NCBI GenBank assembly: GCA_900552975.1
Contig: UWSL01000029.1
Span: 1-14,341 of the forward strand
DNA: 14,341 nucleotides
Direction: 5' to 3'
Origin: an uncultured Mycoplasmatota bacterium
GTDB taxonomy: Bacteria > Bacillota_I > Bacilli_A > RF39 > UBA660
Part shown: piece after piece, positions 1 to 8,287 of the stretch
How positions within the stretch are numbered: position 1 is the stretch's first letter
Layout of the letters: each line of letters begins with the position of its first letter
The notes under the pieces: model-generated
Seen by the model: only the letters and a program-made list of their open reading frames with translations
The model's database searches: none
Told to the model about the DNA's origin: nothing
Program-made: the position numbers and the translations under genes

Positions 1-1178
1 TAGTATTTATCTATTTTTTCACTTATTAACATACTTTCACTATCATTATAAGCATATAAATCATTATGATCTTTATTAACTTTTAAATAATACATTTTAT
101 TATCATTTATCATAACAGAAGAATAAACAACATTATCATCTATTACTTCTAATTTATCATTCTCTATTTTATACAAAATATTTTTATTATTTTTCACACT
201 TACAATATACAATTTATCATTATATTCATATATTTTATCAAAGGCATTATCTACTATTTTAGCAATTTCTATTTTTTTAGAAATACTATATAAAGTTCCA
301 TCTAAACTTATACAATACATTTTCTCATTATTTAAACTACAGCTATTAAGTCCTCCATTACTAAATTCTTTCTTCTTATTACCTTTAGCTATATAATAAA
401 GCAAATTATTATCTTTTAATTTATTATATACTATATATTCATCTGTACTTACAATATTAATAACATCACTATCTATTTTTATTTTTCCACTAGCTTCATA
501 TAAATAAAGTTCTCTTTCTTTATTTAGATAAGCAATTTTAGTTAAATCATCATTATAATTATATGCTATAACACTATCTAACTTAATAACATTCTTTAAT
601 GTATCAACTTCATATACATTTAAATTATTCTCTTTATCAAGATAAATTAATTTATTATTTTTTAAAACAGGATTAGCAATATCACTTAATAATTCCTTAC
701 TTTCATTTTTACTTATATTATAAAGATAAATAATATTATCTTTATAATAATAGAGACTATTTTTATACATTCCCAAATATTTCTTTACTTCTTTATTTAT
801 TTCTACAAGCTTACCTTTTACATAAATTCCTAAAGTATTATCAATATTTAAAGCTACAACATATTCATCATCAGCACTAAATTCATAATCTTTAACATCT
901 GTCATAACTTTAAACTCACTATGAGATTTATGTAAATATAAATCATTTTCTATTTTGTATAAAAAATCTTCTCTATTTCTAGCATATTTAACGCTCTCAT
1001 AAGAACCTCGTCCTAATTTATTACTTTCATTATTATAATACAACCAGCCATTATATGAATAAACTAAAGACTCGTTTCCTTGATAATTGCTTTTCGTTTT
1101 AAAAACAGCTAAACTAATCATTAATAAAAGTACAATTATAATACCAATTATCCATAAATATTCTTTTTTTATTTTCAT
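1..1178 (-). CDS. Membrane-anchored, probably beta-propeller extracytoplasmic protein (3' end cut by window)
   Basis: The ATG at 1178 is preceded by AAGAAAGGAA at good spacing, and 392 codons are open before the window ends. The last two visible bases are TA, so the next codon is either Tyr or a stop just outside. Residues 1-7 are basic (MKIKKEY) and 8-26 form one strong hydrophobic segment (WIIGIIIVLLLMISLAVF), which predicts an uncleaved N-terminal anchor with the rest outside. The remainder is built of about ten irregular repeats of 35-40 residues of the type 'nkiyYl...nLylY' (for example LYYYKDNIIYLYN, LIYLDKENNLNVYE, IAYLNKERELYLYE, LYIVSVKNNKNILYK), as in WD40/TolB/DUF5050-like propellers. 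I see no catalytic motif. It starts 15 bases after the stop of the giant adhesin, with its ribosome-binding site between them, so the two are probably co-transcribed. The propeller assignment rests on repeat pattern only; the binding partner is unknown. Confidence 0.8.
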   Translation of the reverse strand, partial: MKIKKEYLWIIGIIIVLLLMISLAVFKTKSNYQGNESLVYSYNGWLYYNNESNKLGRGSYESVKYARNREDFLYKIENDLYLHKSHSEFKVMTDVKDYEFSADDEYVVALNIDNTLGIYVKGKLVEINKEVKKYLGMYKNSLYYYKDNIIYLYNISKNESKELLSDIANPVLKNNKLIYLDKENNLNVYEVDTLKNVIKLDSVIAYNYNDDLTKIAYLNKERELYLYEASGKIKIDSDVINIVSTDEYIVYNKLKDNNLLYYIAKGNKKKEFSNGGLNSCSLNNEKMYCISLDGTLYSISKKIEIAKIVDNAFDKIYEYNDKLYIVSVKNNKNILYKIENDKLEVIDDNVVYSSVMINDNKMYYLKVNKDHNDLYAYNDSESMLISEKIDKY

Positions 1179-1193
1179 CTATAGTTTCCTTTC

Positions 1194-4100
1194 TTAATTA
1201 AACTTTCTTTTATATTTAAATGTTTTAATAAAGACTATAATTGATACAATAATAGCGATTATAATTAATTTCAAATTATTACTTGTATTTGGATTATCTA
1301 AATCCTTCTTTGTTGTATTATAGAAATTAATTTCATTACTATCACTATTAATAATTGTTACTTCATCAATCACATAATTATATTTATAATCAATTACCTT
1401 TACTTTAATAGTATAACTATTTTTATCATAATTATAAATGCCACCTTCATCTATTTCTGTAATTCGATAATAATAGATACCATCTTTTTTATAAGTTATC
1501 GGTCCTAAAATAGCATTCCCAATTTCATCACTATCAACAATCAACTCTTCAGTTCCTTCTATCCTTTCATTTTCAGAATTAACACTTTCTAATTTAAATT
1601 TAAATGGTATATTTGAAATTTCCCCATCTAAATATTTCTTAACATAAAATGAATAATAAGTTATTCCTTGACTAGTTATTGTTCCACCAAAGACACCATT
1701 AAATATATTAGGTAATGAACTACTAGCAACTGTCTTTTTGCCATTAACAGATAACGATACATAATTTTTAAAATTTGTTGCACTCATCAAAACTTCAGTA
1801 TCAAAAACCACACGGAAATTATTTTTTTCTCCTGGTTTTAATATTTTTAATCTGATTATATTATCTTCATAAGTAAACAAATAATCTTCTCCTAAAATCC
1901 ATTCTTCTTTAGCTATTTCAGTCTTTGTCGGTGTAACATTAAGACTATAAATTTTTAATGAATCATTATAATAACGTAAAATATCATCTAATTGATCAGT
2001 TAAAATCACTTCATCATCTTTTCCTAATGTTTGACCATAATCAACAGCCAAATTTACATCAACATACCAAGTTATTAAAGGTAGATTGTTCTTTGATTTA
2101 CCATTATTTTTATACGTTTTTTTCAAACTTGATGGATATAACATATCTCCTTGGCTACTACTTTCATCCCCCGAAATATTATCACTTTTAACTTTAGCAA
2201 CATTCTCAATCCTAATATTTTTATCAGGTACGGCTTTTTCATATTCATACTTTTCTTTATCAATTGCCAAAGTATAATCAATAGAAATTTCTGTCAAATT
2301 ATCTATTTCTTTAAAATAAACAATAAAATTATAATTACCATTTTGTAATAATTTAAACTCTTTATTATTTAAATCAAATATCTTGATATTAGAAGGTAAT
2401 TCTTTATCTATTCTACTATCATACAAAATTTCTTTCTTATCATTTTTCGTTGTTGTTATAACTAAATCAGTAATTCTTAAATATTTTTGATATTCCTCGT
2501 TAACCGAAGAAATATCTGTTATATAAACATCTTTTCTCTTTAAAGCACCTGTATTTACTTTAATATTCCACTTTGTTTTAGTTAAATCTTCATCTGGATT
2601 ACCTAAATATGTTTTATTAATTGTTAATGGAAAATCAAAATTTATCTCTTCTGTTTTTACTTTATCCTTTGTAACAATAGCACCTTTTTTCAAAGTAGCA
2701 TCATTTTCCAAAGCAAAACTACCATTTTTTATTCCATTCAACGAATCATATATTTCACTATCAATGAATGAATCATATGTAATAGTTACAATCTTGTTAT
2801 CACTTAAAAATTCATTAGTTGAACTAGGTTTCACTTTAACATGAAGGAATATCTTATCTAAAGAAACTAAAATATTATCTTCATATCCAGCAACCGCTTG
2901 ACCATTTTCATAAATAATTTCTGAACCTATCGATATAGTTACATTATTTATCCTCATAGCTTCCTTAATTACTTCATTTCCAGTAATAGTTAGTTGATCT
3001 TCAATATCAATTTCTCTATTAGAAGTTCCTGTATTAAACTTAAGTTGCCACTTCGTTCGATCATTTTCTTGTTCAATAATCGTTTTAGTTAACTTAGTTT
3101 TATAATTTTCTAAACTTAAATAGCCACTTGTACTTTCTTTATTTAAAGAGTCTTTAGTATTTAAATTACTAACTATATTTTTTATTACAGCTATATAAGG
3201 TTTATCTGTTCCTTTAATATTACAATTTTCATCAATCAAACCTTCTTTAAAAGCTGCTAAATAGAATTCTTCAAAATCAACTTCAATATTATAATTTAAT
3301 TTTATACTACTATCATAAGATAAATTATCTACTTTATAAGTAAAACCTTTTGTTTTTATCTTTTCGTTTTCTATCGTTGTACTACCATTTGTTAATTTTA
3401 AAGTAATTGTCTTCCCATCTATAAGAGAATAAGAATATTCTTTATCATTTTCTAACTTTTCATCTATCTCATGAATCTTTTTAAAATTTATATCTCGATA
3501 AATATTATCCTTATATTCTAAAGTAAAGTTTTTATAATTAGAATACTCTAATAAAAGTTCATTCAATTTTTTTATTTTTTCTTCTGTTTTGCTATCGAAC
3601 ACCTCATTCTTATAAATATCAGCTAAAGCTATGTAATAAGTGTCTCCTACATTAAATTCTGCTTTCTTACCTTTACCAGTCGAATAAGCATTATATGTAA
3701 TATTCCAATTAAATAAATTAATATTTTTATCAAGAACAGAATTATTTTTATAAATAAGTGGTTTCTTTAAATACCCTGATTGTACTTCTGATTTAGCATA
3801 AGCTGTTAAAGTCTTCTTTACTGTATCAATTTCTGATTGATATTTATCCATTAATTCTTGATGTCTATTACTATTAGTACTATCTTCATCCTTCTTTTCA
3901 ATAACTTCATCAGTTAAATCAGTTTCATATGTTCTTGTCGCACCAACTGTACTAATAATTGCCAAATAAGTTCCTTTAAAATATTCACTTTCTCTAAATG
4001 ATGATAAAATATTGCCATTTTCATCTGTTACTTGACGTTTATTATCAATATCAAAAACTAAATCATAAGTAACTTTATACCCTGTAGTATCGTCTAACTT

Positions 4101-7100
4101 ACCATCATCTTTTTCTAAATGTAATTCATATAAATTTAACAAGTCTTTATCAAACGAAATTTTAGACTTTGACCATCCTTCAACAAATTTACCATTTTCA
4201 TAAATAACGTTCTCATCAACGCAATCATCATCAGTATTATTAAATTTTTCACAATATGATATTTTAAAGTTTTTAAATTCTAAATATTGTTTTAAATACA
4301 AAAGAGCTTTTTTATTATTATCATCTAGTAAATAAGCATCTAAATCAATATTATTACGATTAGAATATTGCTCAGCTCCAAGCATAATATCCTTTATTTC
4401 AAGGTATTTAGAAGGAAAATATCCTATTCTAGCAAAAACAGTATTTCGAGTATTATCACGGCTCAAATAATATCGTCCAGAATCAATCGTTTCACTAATT
4501 TCTTCCGTCGCTTTTTTCACAAAAACATCAGCCATTAACCTTGTCTTATACTCTAAAGTCGATGTTGTTAAATCACGCTTACTAGTATAATAATCACTTT
4601 GACTATGCCAATCAAAAGATGTCGTTTCACTTTTTAAATTAAATGTTGCATCATCATCTAATAGCCCTAACTTATCATTCTTACGTAAATCATCATACAT
4701 TGCTTTATTATCTGTTTCACTAACATATTCAATATAAAAATCTGTTGCATCTAAAAGACCACTTATACTTACATTAAAACCATTTGCTAACAATCGAACT
4801 TTTTCTCGATAATCATCACCATATTTACCAACTAAGCAATCTTCATACATTGCACACTGCTCATCAATATTATAACTAATATTGATACATACTCCATTAC
4901 TATCACATTTTTCTGCTAATGTCACACCTTCATTAACAAATTTGATTAAATCATCTTCATCAAATGCAAGATCAAAATTATAAAAAGATGTATAAGATGA
5001 ACCATATAAACGTTCTTTTCTATTATACCCAGAAACTTTAATTGATTTTAACTTAGTATAGTCTGCTGGAATACCACTAAATTTTTCTGAAAACTGATAA
5101 GTTCCACTAAATGAAGTCGGCGAATAAGACGAAGTTGGCACAGCATACCTTGAATTTACTGTATAATTACTACTACTAGAAATAGCCCTTGGACGAATTG
5201 TCCATTTTATAACATTTTTATTTTCTGTTTCTAAAGAAGGTATTTCTTCCCTATCTTTATTTATAGTATCATTATTTAAAGCAACACCTTTACCAACATA
5301 ATTAATATTGACCGTTGCTCCCCCAGTTCCATCATAATTATCTCTACTAAAAACAGTTCCCCCACCAGTCGAAAATTGAAAATATATTTGATGGTTATCA
5401 TCGCTGTTTGAACCATTTGAATTATTTTCCTTTGTCTTCGTAAAAAATATCAAACGTAACTGATTATCATGAATATACCTAACTAAATTACTAATTTTAA
5501 TATAATATAATTGATTACTCGAATTATAATTAGGTACATACTGGGAAGTCAACATATTATAATCTTCGTATCCATCATAAGCTGGCGTATAATAATCAAA
5601 TCCTGAAAGAGCACTTTGTGAAACTGAATCACAATTTGCATCTGTACAAGCATAAAGCAAATTACCAGCCATCCAAACTTTATCACCTTTACTAGAGGCA
5701 TAACCCCTTTTAACAGTTCGACTCTTTGTATCATAAAAATAGCCCATATTATTTGTTGAAACACCACTATCTTTATACATAAATCCTAACTCTGATGGTA
5801 AACTTAAATAAAAGTACGTTAAATACCAATTAGAATTATAACTACTATTTTGTATTTTATAAAAATATTCTAATTCTGAAGTATTAATATTTACTTCCCA
5901 CTTCGTAATGTCATCAATCATTTTTTCTGATTGAATAGACATATATTTATTACCATCACTATTTGCAAAATTATATGTATTATAAGAATTACATTCTGTA
6001 TAATCACCTCTAAAACAATAATGTAAAGAACTATTATCACTATACGGATTATCTTTATTATAATTCCAATTATCTAAAGCTAAACGATTAGAATACCCCA
6101 ACTTATATGGAGCTGATACCTTAACATTTCTTTTAGAAATATTAAATAAATACATTCTTATCTTCAAAGTTTCATCACTATTAAGATTATTAGTATATTT
6201 AAAAGGTGCACGACAAGATGAAGAACTTGCTTTTGAAGTACAATTATACATTGAAAATTCTTCTCTACCTGTCGCTGTAAAACCATATTTATAAGCATCA
6301 TACACGGTCTTCATGTCAAATATTAACCAATAATATTCACCATTTTCATTAGTCGTTTTACTTCGCCATACCGAAGCATTTTTATTAATTGATACACACT
6401 CATTATATTTAGATATTTCATTATAACCACAATAAGGATAATGATTAAAATACTCATCATACTTATCTTTGAACACTCTCTTCATTTGAAGCTGTAAAGC
6501 AGGATCAGCAACATCCGAATGCCCATTAACAATTGATGGAATAAAATAACCATTCCTAACAAATTCAACTAACGAATTATCTACATAAACCTTCATACTA
6601 TCTTCAAGTTTATCGCTTCCACCAAGTACCTTAGAACTTAAATAATAATATAAACCACTTGATGTATGAAAGGAAGTATCAAAATTCATTTGAACATAAT
6701 TTCCACTACTATTCCAATTATAATTAACATTAAATTCAGAAGTACTTGTTCTTATATACGAAGTAGAATTATAATTAACTTCCCCACAATAACGACAAGT
6801 TCCATTACCAGTACCAGTTAAAGAAGTTATATCTTCTACTTGCTTAGTTAAGTCACTATAAGTAACATAATTCAAAACAGTACTTTCTTCATTAAATATT
6901 TTTTCGCTAATTACAACCTGCCACTCTTTAACTCCTTTTAAAGAAACATCATTACCAAAAGCATCGCCAAAATGAATTGATAAACTTTTAATAAAACATG
7001 AATATTCGTATCTACCATCACTACATTGCGTATCACTACCTGTCGGCCAATTACGTCCATAATCAATATTTTGATAATATTCATCGAAATTAACAATAAT

Positions 7101-8144
7101 ATCGATATTTTCTCCATCTGTTGCATAATATCCTCCCGAAGAAGACGCATACAAAAATGGTATTTTATGACCGTCAGCATAGATTACTACATTTTTCAAC
7201 CAATTAGACCAATCCGTCGAAAGACCAACTCCATCACTCAAATCAACTTTTAAAACTCCTTTTAATTCTCTTTCTCCCTCACTTCGATGGTCTACAATAG
7301 ATGTAACAAAATCCTTTATAACTCCCGATGTTCTAACATCCTTAGTAGTTTCAGTTAAAGTATATATTTTATTTTCATCAGGTTCCTTTATCTCTTCACC
7401 TTTTAACCAAAATTGTAAAATACCAAATGTTTCAAAATCAATCGTCTTTAAATCTGTTGCTTGATTTTTAATTGTATTAGATAAATTAAATGTTAATTGA
7501 AAATTAAACTTAATATCTGTTTGATTAGTCGTTTTTTCAAATCTAAATTTCAAACGATACCCTGTTTTTCCTTCCATATATATTCCACCAAAACATTCCA
7601 CATTTCCTGCTTTATATAAACGAACCTCACCATTTGGACCATGTTCTGTTCCTACAACTACATCTTCCGAAGGAATAATATACGATGGAATATCTGTATA
7701 ATAAATAACATCTTCACTTATTAATAATTTTCCATCTTCATTAAAAAAATTATTTATATCATAACTTAATACCAAATTATCATTGATATCTATACGTGTT
7801 TTAGGTGGCGAATTACCACTAAATTGATAACTTTCATCAACTTCACGCTCTGGCATTGTTGTGCTTATTACTTTTCCTTTAAGATCATAAAGAGTTAAAT
7901 AAACAGCTAATTCTTCCGTATCAAGTTCTACCAAATTATCTTCTTTTTTACTATCTTTAGCATACACAATAATATCATGCTCATTAAAAAAATTACCTAT
8001 TTTTATTAAATTAACACCATTACAAACAATAGCTAAACCAAGTAATAATATAGCTATTTTAATTCCCTTATTAACATAAAATCTTTTTTTTATAACTATA
8101 AAAATTAATAATATAAAAATCAAAAGTACACTTAATAACTTCAT
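1194..8144 (-). CDS. Giant multi-domain cell-wall-anchored adhesin (MSCRAMM/pilin-like, 2316 aa)
   Basis: The best start is ATG at 8144 (AAGGA 10 bases upstream); a GTG at 8150 in the same frame would leave only 4 bases. Residues 2-19 and 30-46 are two membrane segments separated by a basic loop (KKRFYVNKGIK). Residues ~60-970 form a Tyr/Asn/Ser-rich ectodomain. From ~970 on, Ig-like modules recur, each marked by a W-x-[IVL]-x-x-N strand (Trp 981, 1480, 1699, 1859, 2026; also 749). The last three carry Lys (1687, 1844, 2009), Asp (1716, 1877, 2050) and Asn (1814, 1981, 2127) at the places used for isopeptide bonds in Cna-type adhesins. Residues ~2161-2278 are a Spy0128/FctA-type domain, and the tail is NPNTS, a hydrophobic span and KYKRKFN, a sortase signal. 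Nine close cysteine pairs lie between residues 374 and 1308. All this suggests a stiff surface adhesin; the ligand is unknown, and no sortase gene is in the window. Confidence 0.9.
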   Translation of the reverse strand: MKLLSVLLIFILLIFIVIKKRFYVNKGIKIAILLLGLAIVCNGVNLIKIGNFFNEHDIIVYAKDSKKEDNLVELDTEELAVYLTLYDLKGKVISTTMPEREVDESYQFSGNSPPKTRIDINDNLVLSYDINNFFNEDGKLLISEDVIYYTDIPSYIIPSEDVVVGTEHGPNGEVRLYKAGNVECFGGIYMEGKTGYRLKFRFEKTTNQTDIKFNFQLTFNLSNTIKNQATDLKTIDFETFGILQFWLKGEEIKEPDENKIYTLTETTKDVRTSGVIKDFVTSIVDHRSEGERELKGVLKVDLSDGVGLSTDWSNWLKNVVIYADGHKIPFLYASSSGGYYATDGENIDIIVNFDEYYQNIDYGRNWPTGSDTQCSDGRYEYSCFIKSLSIHFGDAFGNDVSLKGVKEWQVVISEKIFNEESTVLNYVTYSDLTKQVEDITSLTGTGNGTCRYCGEVNYNSTSYIRTSTSEFNVNYNWNSSGNYVQMNFDTSFHTSSGLYYYLSSKVLGGSDKLEDSMKVYVDNSLVEFVRNGYFIPSIVNGHSDVADPALQLQMKRVFKDKYDEYFNHYPYCGYNEISKYNECVSINKNASVWRSKTTNENGEYYWLIFDMKTVYDAYKYGFTATGREEFSMYNCTSKASSSSCRAPFKYTNNLNSDETLKIRMYLFNISKRNVKVSAPYKLGYSNRLALDNWNYNKDNPYSDNSSLHYCFRGDYTECNSYNTYNFANSDGNKYMSIQSEKMIDDITKWEVNINTSELEYFYKIQNSSYNSNWYLTYFYLSLPSELGFMYKDSGVSTNNMGYFYDTKSRTVKRGYASSKGDKVWMAGNLLYACTDANCDSVSQSALSGFDYYTPAYDGYEDYNMLTSQYVPNYNSSNQLYYIKISNLVRYIHDNQLRLIFFTKTKENNSNGSNSDDNHQIYFQFSTGGGTVFSRDNYDGTGGATVNINYVGKGVALNNDTINKDREEIPSLETENKNVIKWTIRPRAISSSSNYTVNSRYAVPTSSYSPTSFSGTYQFSEKFSGIPADYTKLKSIKVSGYNRKERLYGSSYTSFYNFDLAFDEDDLIKFVNEGVTLAEKCDSNGVCINISYNIDEQCAMYEDCLVGKYGDDYREKVRLLANGFNVSISGLLDATDFYIEYVSETDNKAMYDDLRKNDKLGLLDDDATFNLKSETTSFDWHSQSDYYTSKRDLTTSTLEYKTRLMADVFVKKATEEISETIDSGRYYLSRDNTRNTVFARIGYFPSKYLEIKDIMLGAEQYSNRNNIDLDAYLLDDNNKKALLYLKQYLEFKNFKISYCEKFNNTDDDCVDENVIYENGKFVEGWSKSKISFDKDLLNLYELHLEKDDGKLDDTTGYKVTYDLVFDIDNKRQVTDENGNILSSFRESEYFKGTYLAIISTVGATRTYETDLTDEVIEKKDEDSTNSNRHQELMDKYQSEIDTVKKTLTAYAKSEVQSGYLKKPLIYKNNSVLDKNINLFNWNITYNAYSTGKGKKAEFNVGDTYYIALADIYKNEVFDSKTEEKIKKLNELLLEYSNYKNFTLEYKDNIYRDINFKKIHEIDEKLENDKEYSYSLIDGKTITLKLTNGSTTIENEKIKTKGFTYKVDNLSYDSSIKLNYNIEVDFEEFYLAAFKEGLIDENCNIKGTDKPYIAVIKNIVSNLNTKDSLNKESTSGYLSLENYKTKLTKTIIEQENDRTKWQLKFNTGTSNREIDIEDQLTITGNEVIKEAMRINNVTISIGSEIIYENGQAVAGYEDNILVSLDKIFLHVKVKPSSTNEFLSDNKIVTITYDSFIDSEIYDSLNGIKNGSFALENDATLKKGAIVTKDKVKTEEINFDFPLTINKTYLGNPDEDLTKTKWNIKVNTGALKRKDVYITDISSVNEEYQKYLRITDLVITTTKNDKKEILYDSRIDKELPSNIKIFDLNNKEFKLLQNGNYNFIVYFKEIDNLTEISIDYTLAIDKEKYEYEKAVPDKNIRIENVAKVKSDNISGDESSSQGDMLYPSSLKKTYKNNGKSKNNLPLITWYVDVNLAVDYGQTLGKDDEVILTDQLDDILRYYNDSLKIYSLNVTPTKTEIAKEEWILGEDYLFTYEDNIIRLKILKPGEKNNFRVVFDTEVLMSATNFKNYVSLSVNGKKTVASSSLPNIFNGVFGGTITSQGITYYSFYVKKYLDGEISNIPFKFKLESVNSENERIEGTEELIVDSDEIGNAILGPITYKKDGIYYYRITEIDEGGIYNYDKNSYTIKVKVIDYKYNYVIDEVTIINSDSNEINFYNTTKKDLDNPNTSNNLKLIIIAIIVSIIVFIKTFKYKRKFN
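1197..1295 (-). other. C-terminal cell-wall sorting signal (NPNTS + hydrophobic span + basic tail)
   Basis: The last 33 codons of the giant adhesin encode NPNTS, a span rich in Ile/Val/Leu and the tail KTFKYKRKFN. This is the three-part order of a sortase substrate. NPNTS departs from the LPXTG of class A sortases and resembles the NPxT[GNS] signals of class B-type sortases (known family knowledge). Which enzyme acts on it is inference. Confidence 0.75.
1311..1664 (-). other. Spy0128/FctA-type pilin domain of the adhesin
   Basis: This part of the adhesin (residues ~2161-2278) begins YYSFYVKKYLDG, continues with F.F.LES, an ITYKKDGIYYYRITEID strand, YTIKVKV, and ends INFYN. That is the order seen in Spy0128/FctA (PF12892-like) domains. 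Lys2170, Glu2230 and Asn2276 fall where the Lys-Asn isopeptide bond and its catalytic Glu sit in that family. The bond itself is predicted, not seen. Confidence 0.7.
1701..3152 (-). other. Three tandem Cna/MSCRAMM-like Ig-fold modules in the adhesin
   Basis: Residues ~1665-2148 hold three divergent repeats. Each opens with a K-T strand (LTKTII, INKTYL, LKKTYK), followed after 12-17 residues by W-x-[LIV]-x-[FV]-N (TKWQLKFNTG, TKWNIKVNTG, ITWYVDVN). Then comes an Asp-containing strand (IEDQL, ITDIS, LTDQL), and each closes with an Asn-containing strand (LENDATL, IENVAKV, KNYVSLS). Earlier modules with the same W strand (W981, W1480) are more diverged. The repetition is at protein level; I see no long DNA repeat. 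Confidence 0.65.
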
Positions 8145-8193
8145 AAACACCTATTCCTTAACTATCCTACTTCTTATTATTAATCTTAACAAT

Positions 8194-8223
8194 TAAGGAA
8201 ATTTAATACCTAAATTTTCCTTA
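8194..8223. promoter_or_regulatory. Palindrome, operator-like, upstream of the adhesin gene
   Basis: Left arm TAAGGAAATTTA and right arm TAAATTTTCCTTA are inverted copies with one extra base, separated by 5 bases. It covers the likely -10 and spacer of the adhesin promoter, which is where a repressor would bind. It could instead be a weak hairpin in the 5' leader. Confidence 0.4.
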
Positions 8224-8229
8224 TCACAA
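8201..8229 (-). promoter_or_regulatory. Candidate promoter of the adhesin operon
   Basis: On the minus strand TTGTGA (8229-8224) and TTAAAT (8206-8201) are separated by 17 bases; each matches 4 of 6 consensus positions. It lies between the terminator of the upstream dehydrogenase and the adhesin start, giving a leader of about 50 bases. Only moderate matches, so this is tentative. Confidence 0.35.
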
Positions 8230-8253
8230 ATTATCAATGTATAGTAAGACACG

Positions 8254-8281
8254 AAAAAAGATGATTTTTCATCATCTTTTT
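8254..8281 (-). terminator. Rho-independent terminator after the FAD dehydrogenase gene
   Basis: An 11-bp perfect stem (AAAAAGATGAT / ATCATCTTTTT) with a 5-base loop starts 6 bases after the stop codon. On the minus strand it ends in a run of six T. The A-run on one arm and T-run on the other make it usable in both directions, though no plus-strand gene is present. Confidence 0.85.
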
Positions 8282-8287
8282 AATCTT

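Noticed and set aside
1958..2348. Three short plus-strand open frames
   Set aside because: They lie within the giant adhesin on the opposite strand, overlap one another in different frames and have no ribosome-binding site. They are by-products of AT-rich coding sequence.
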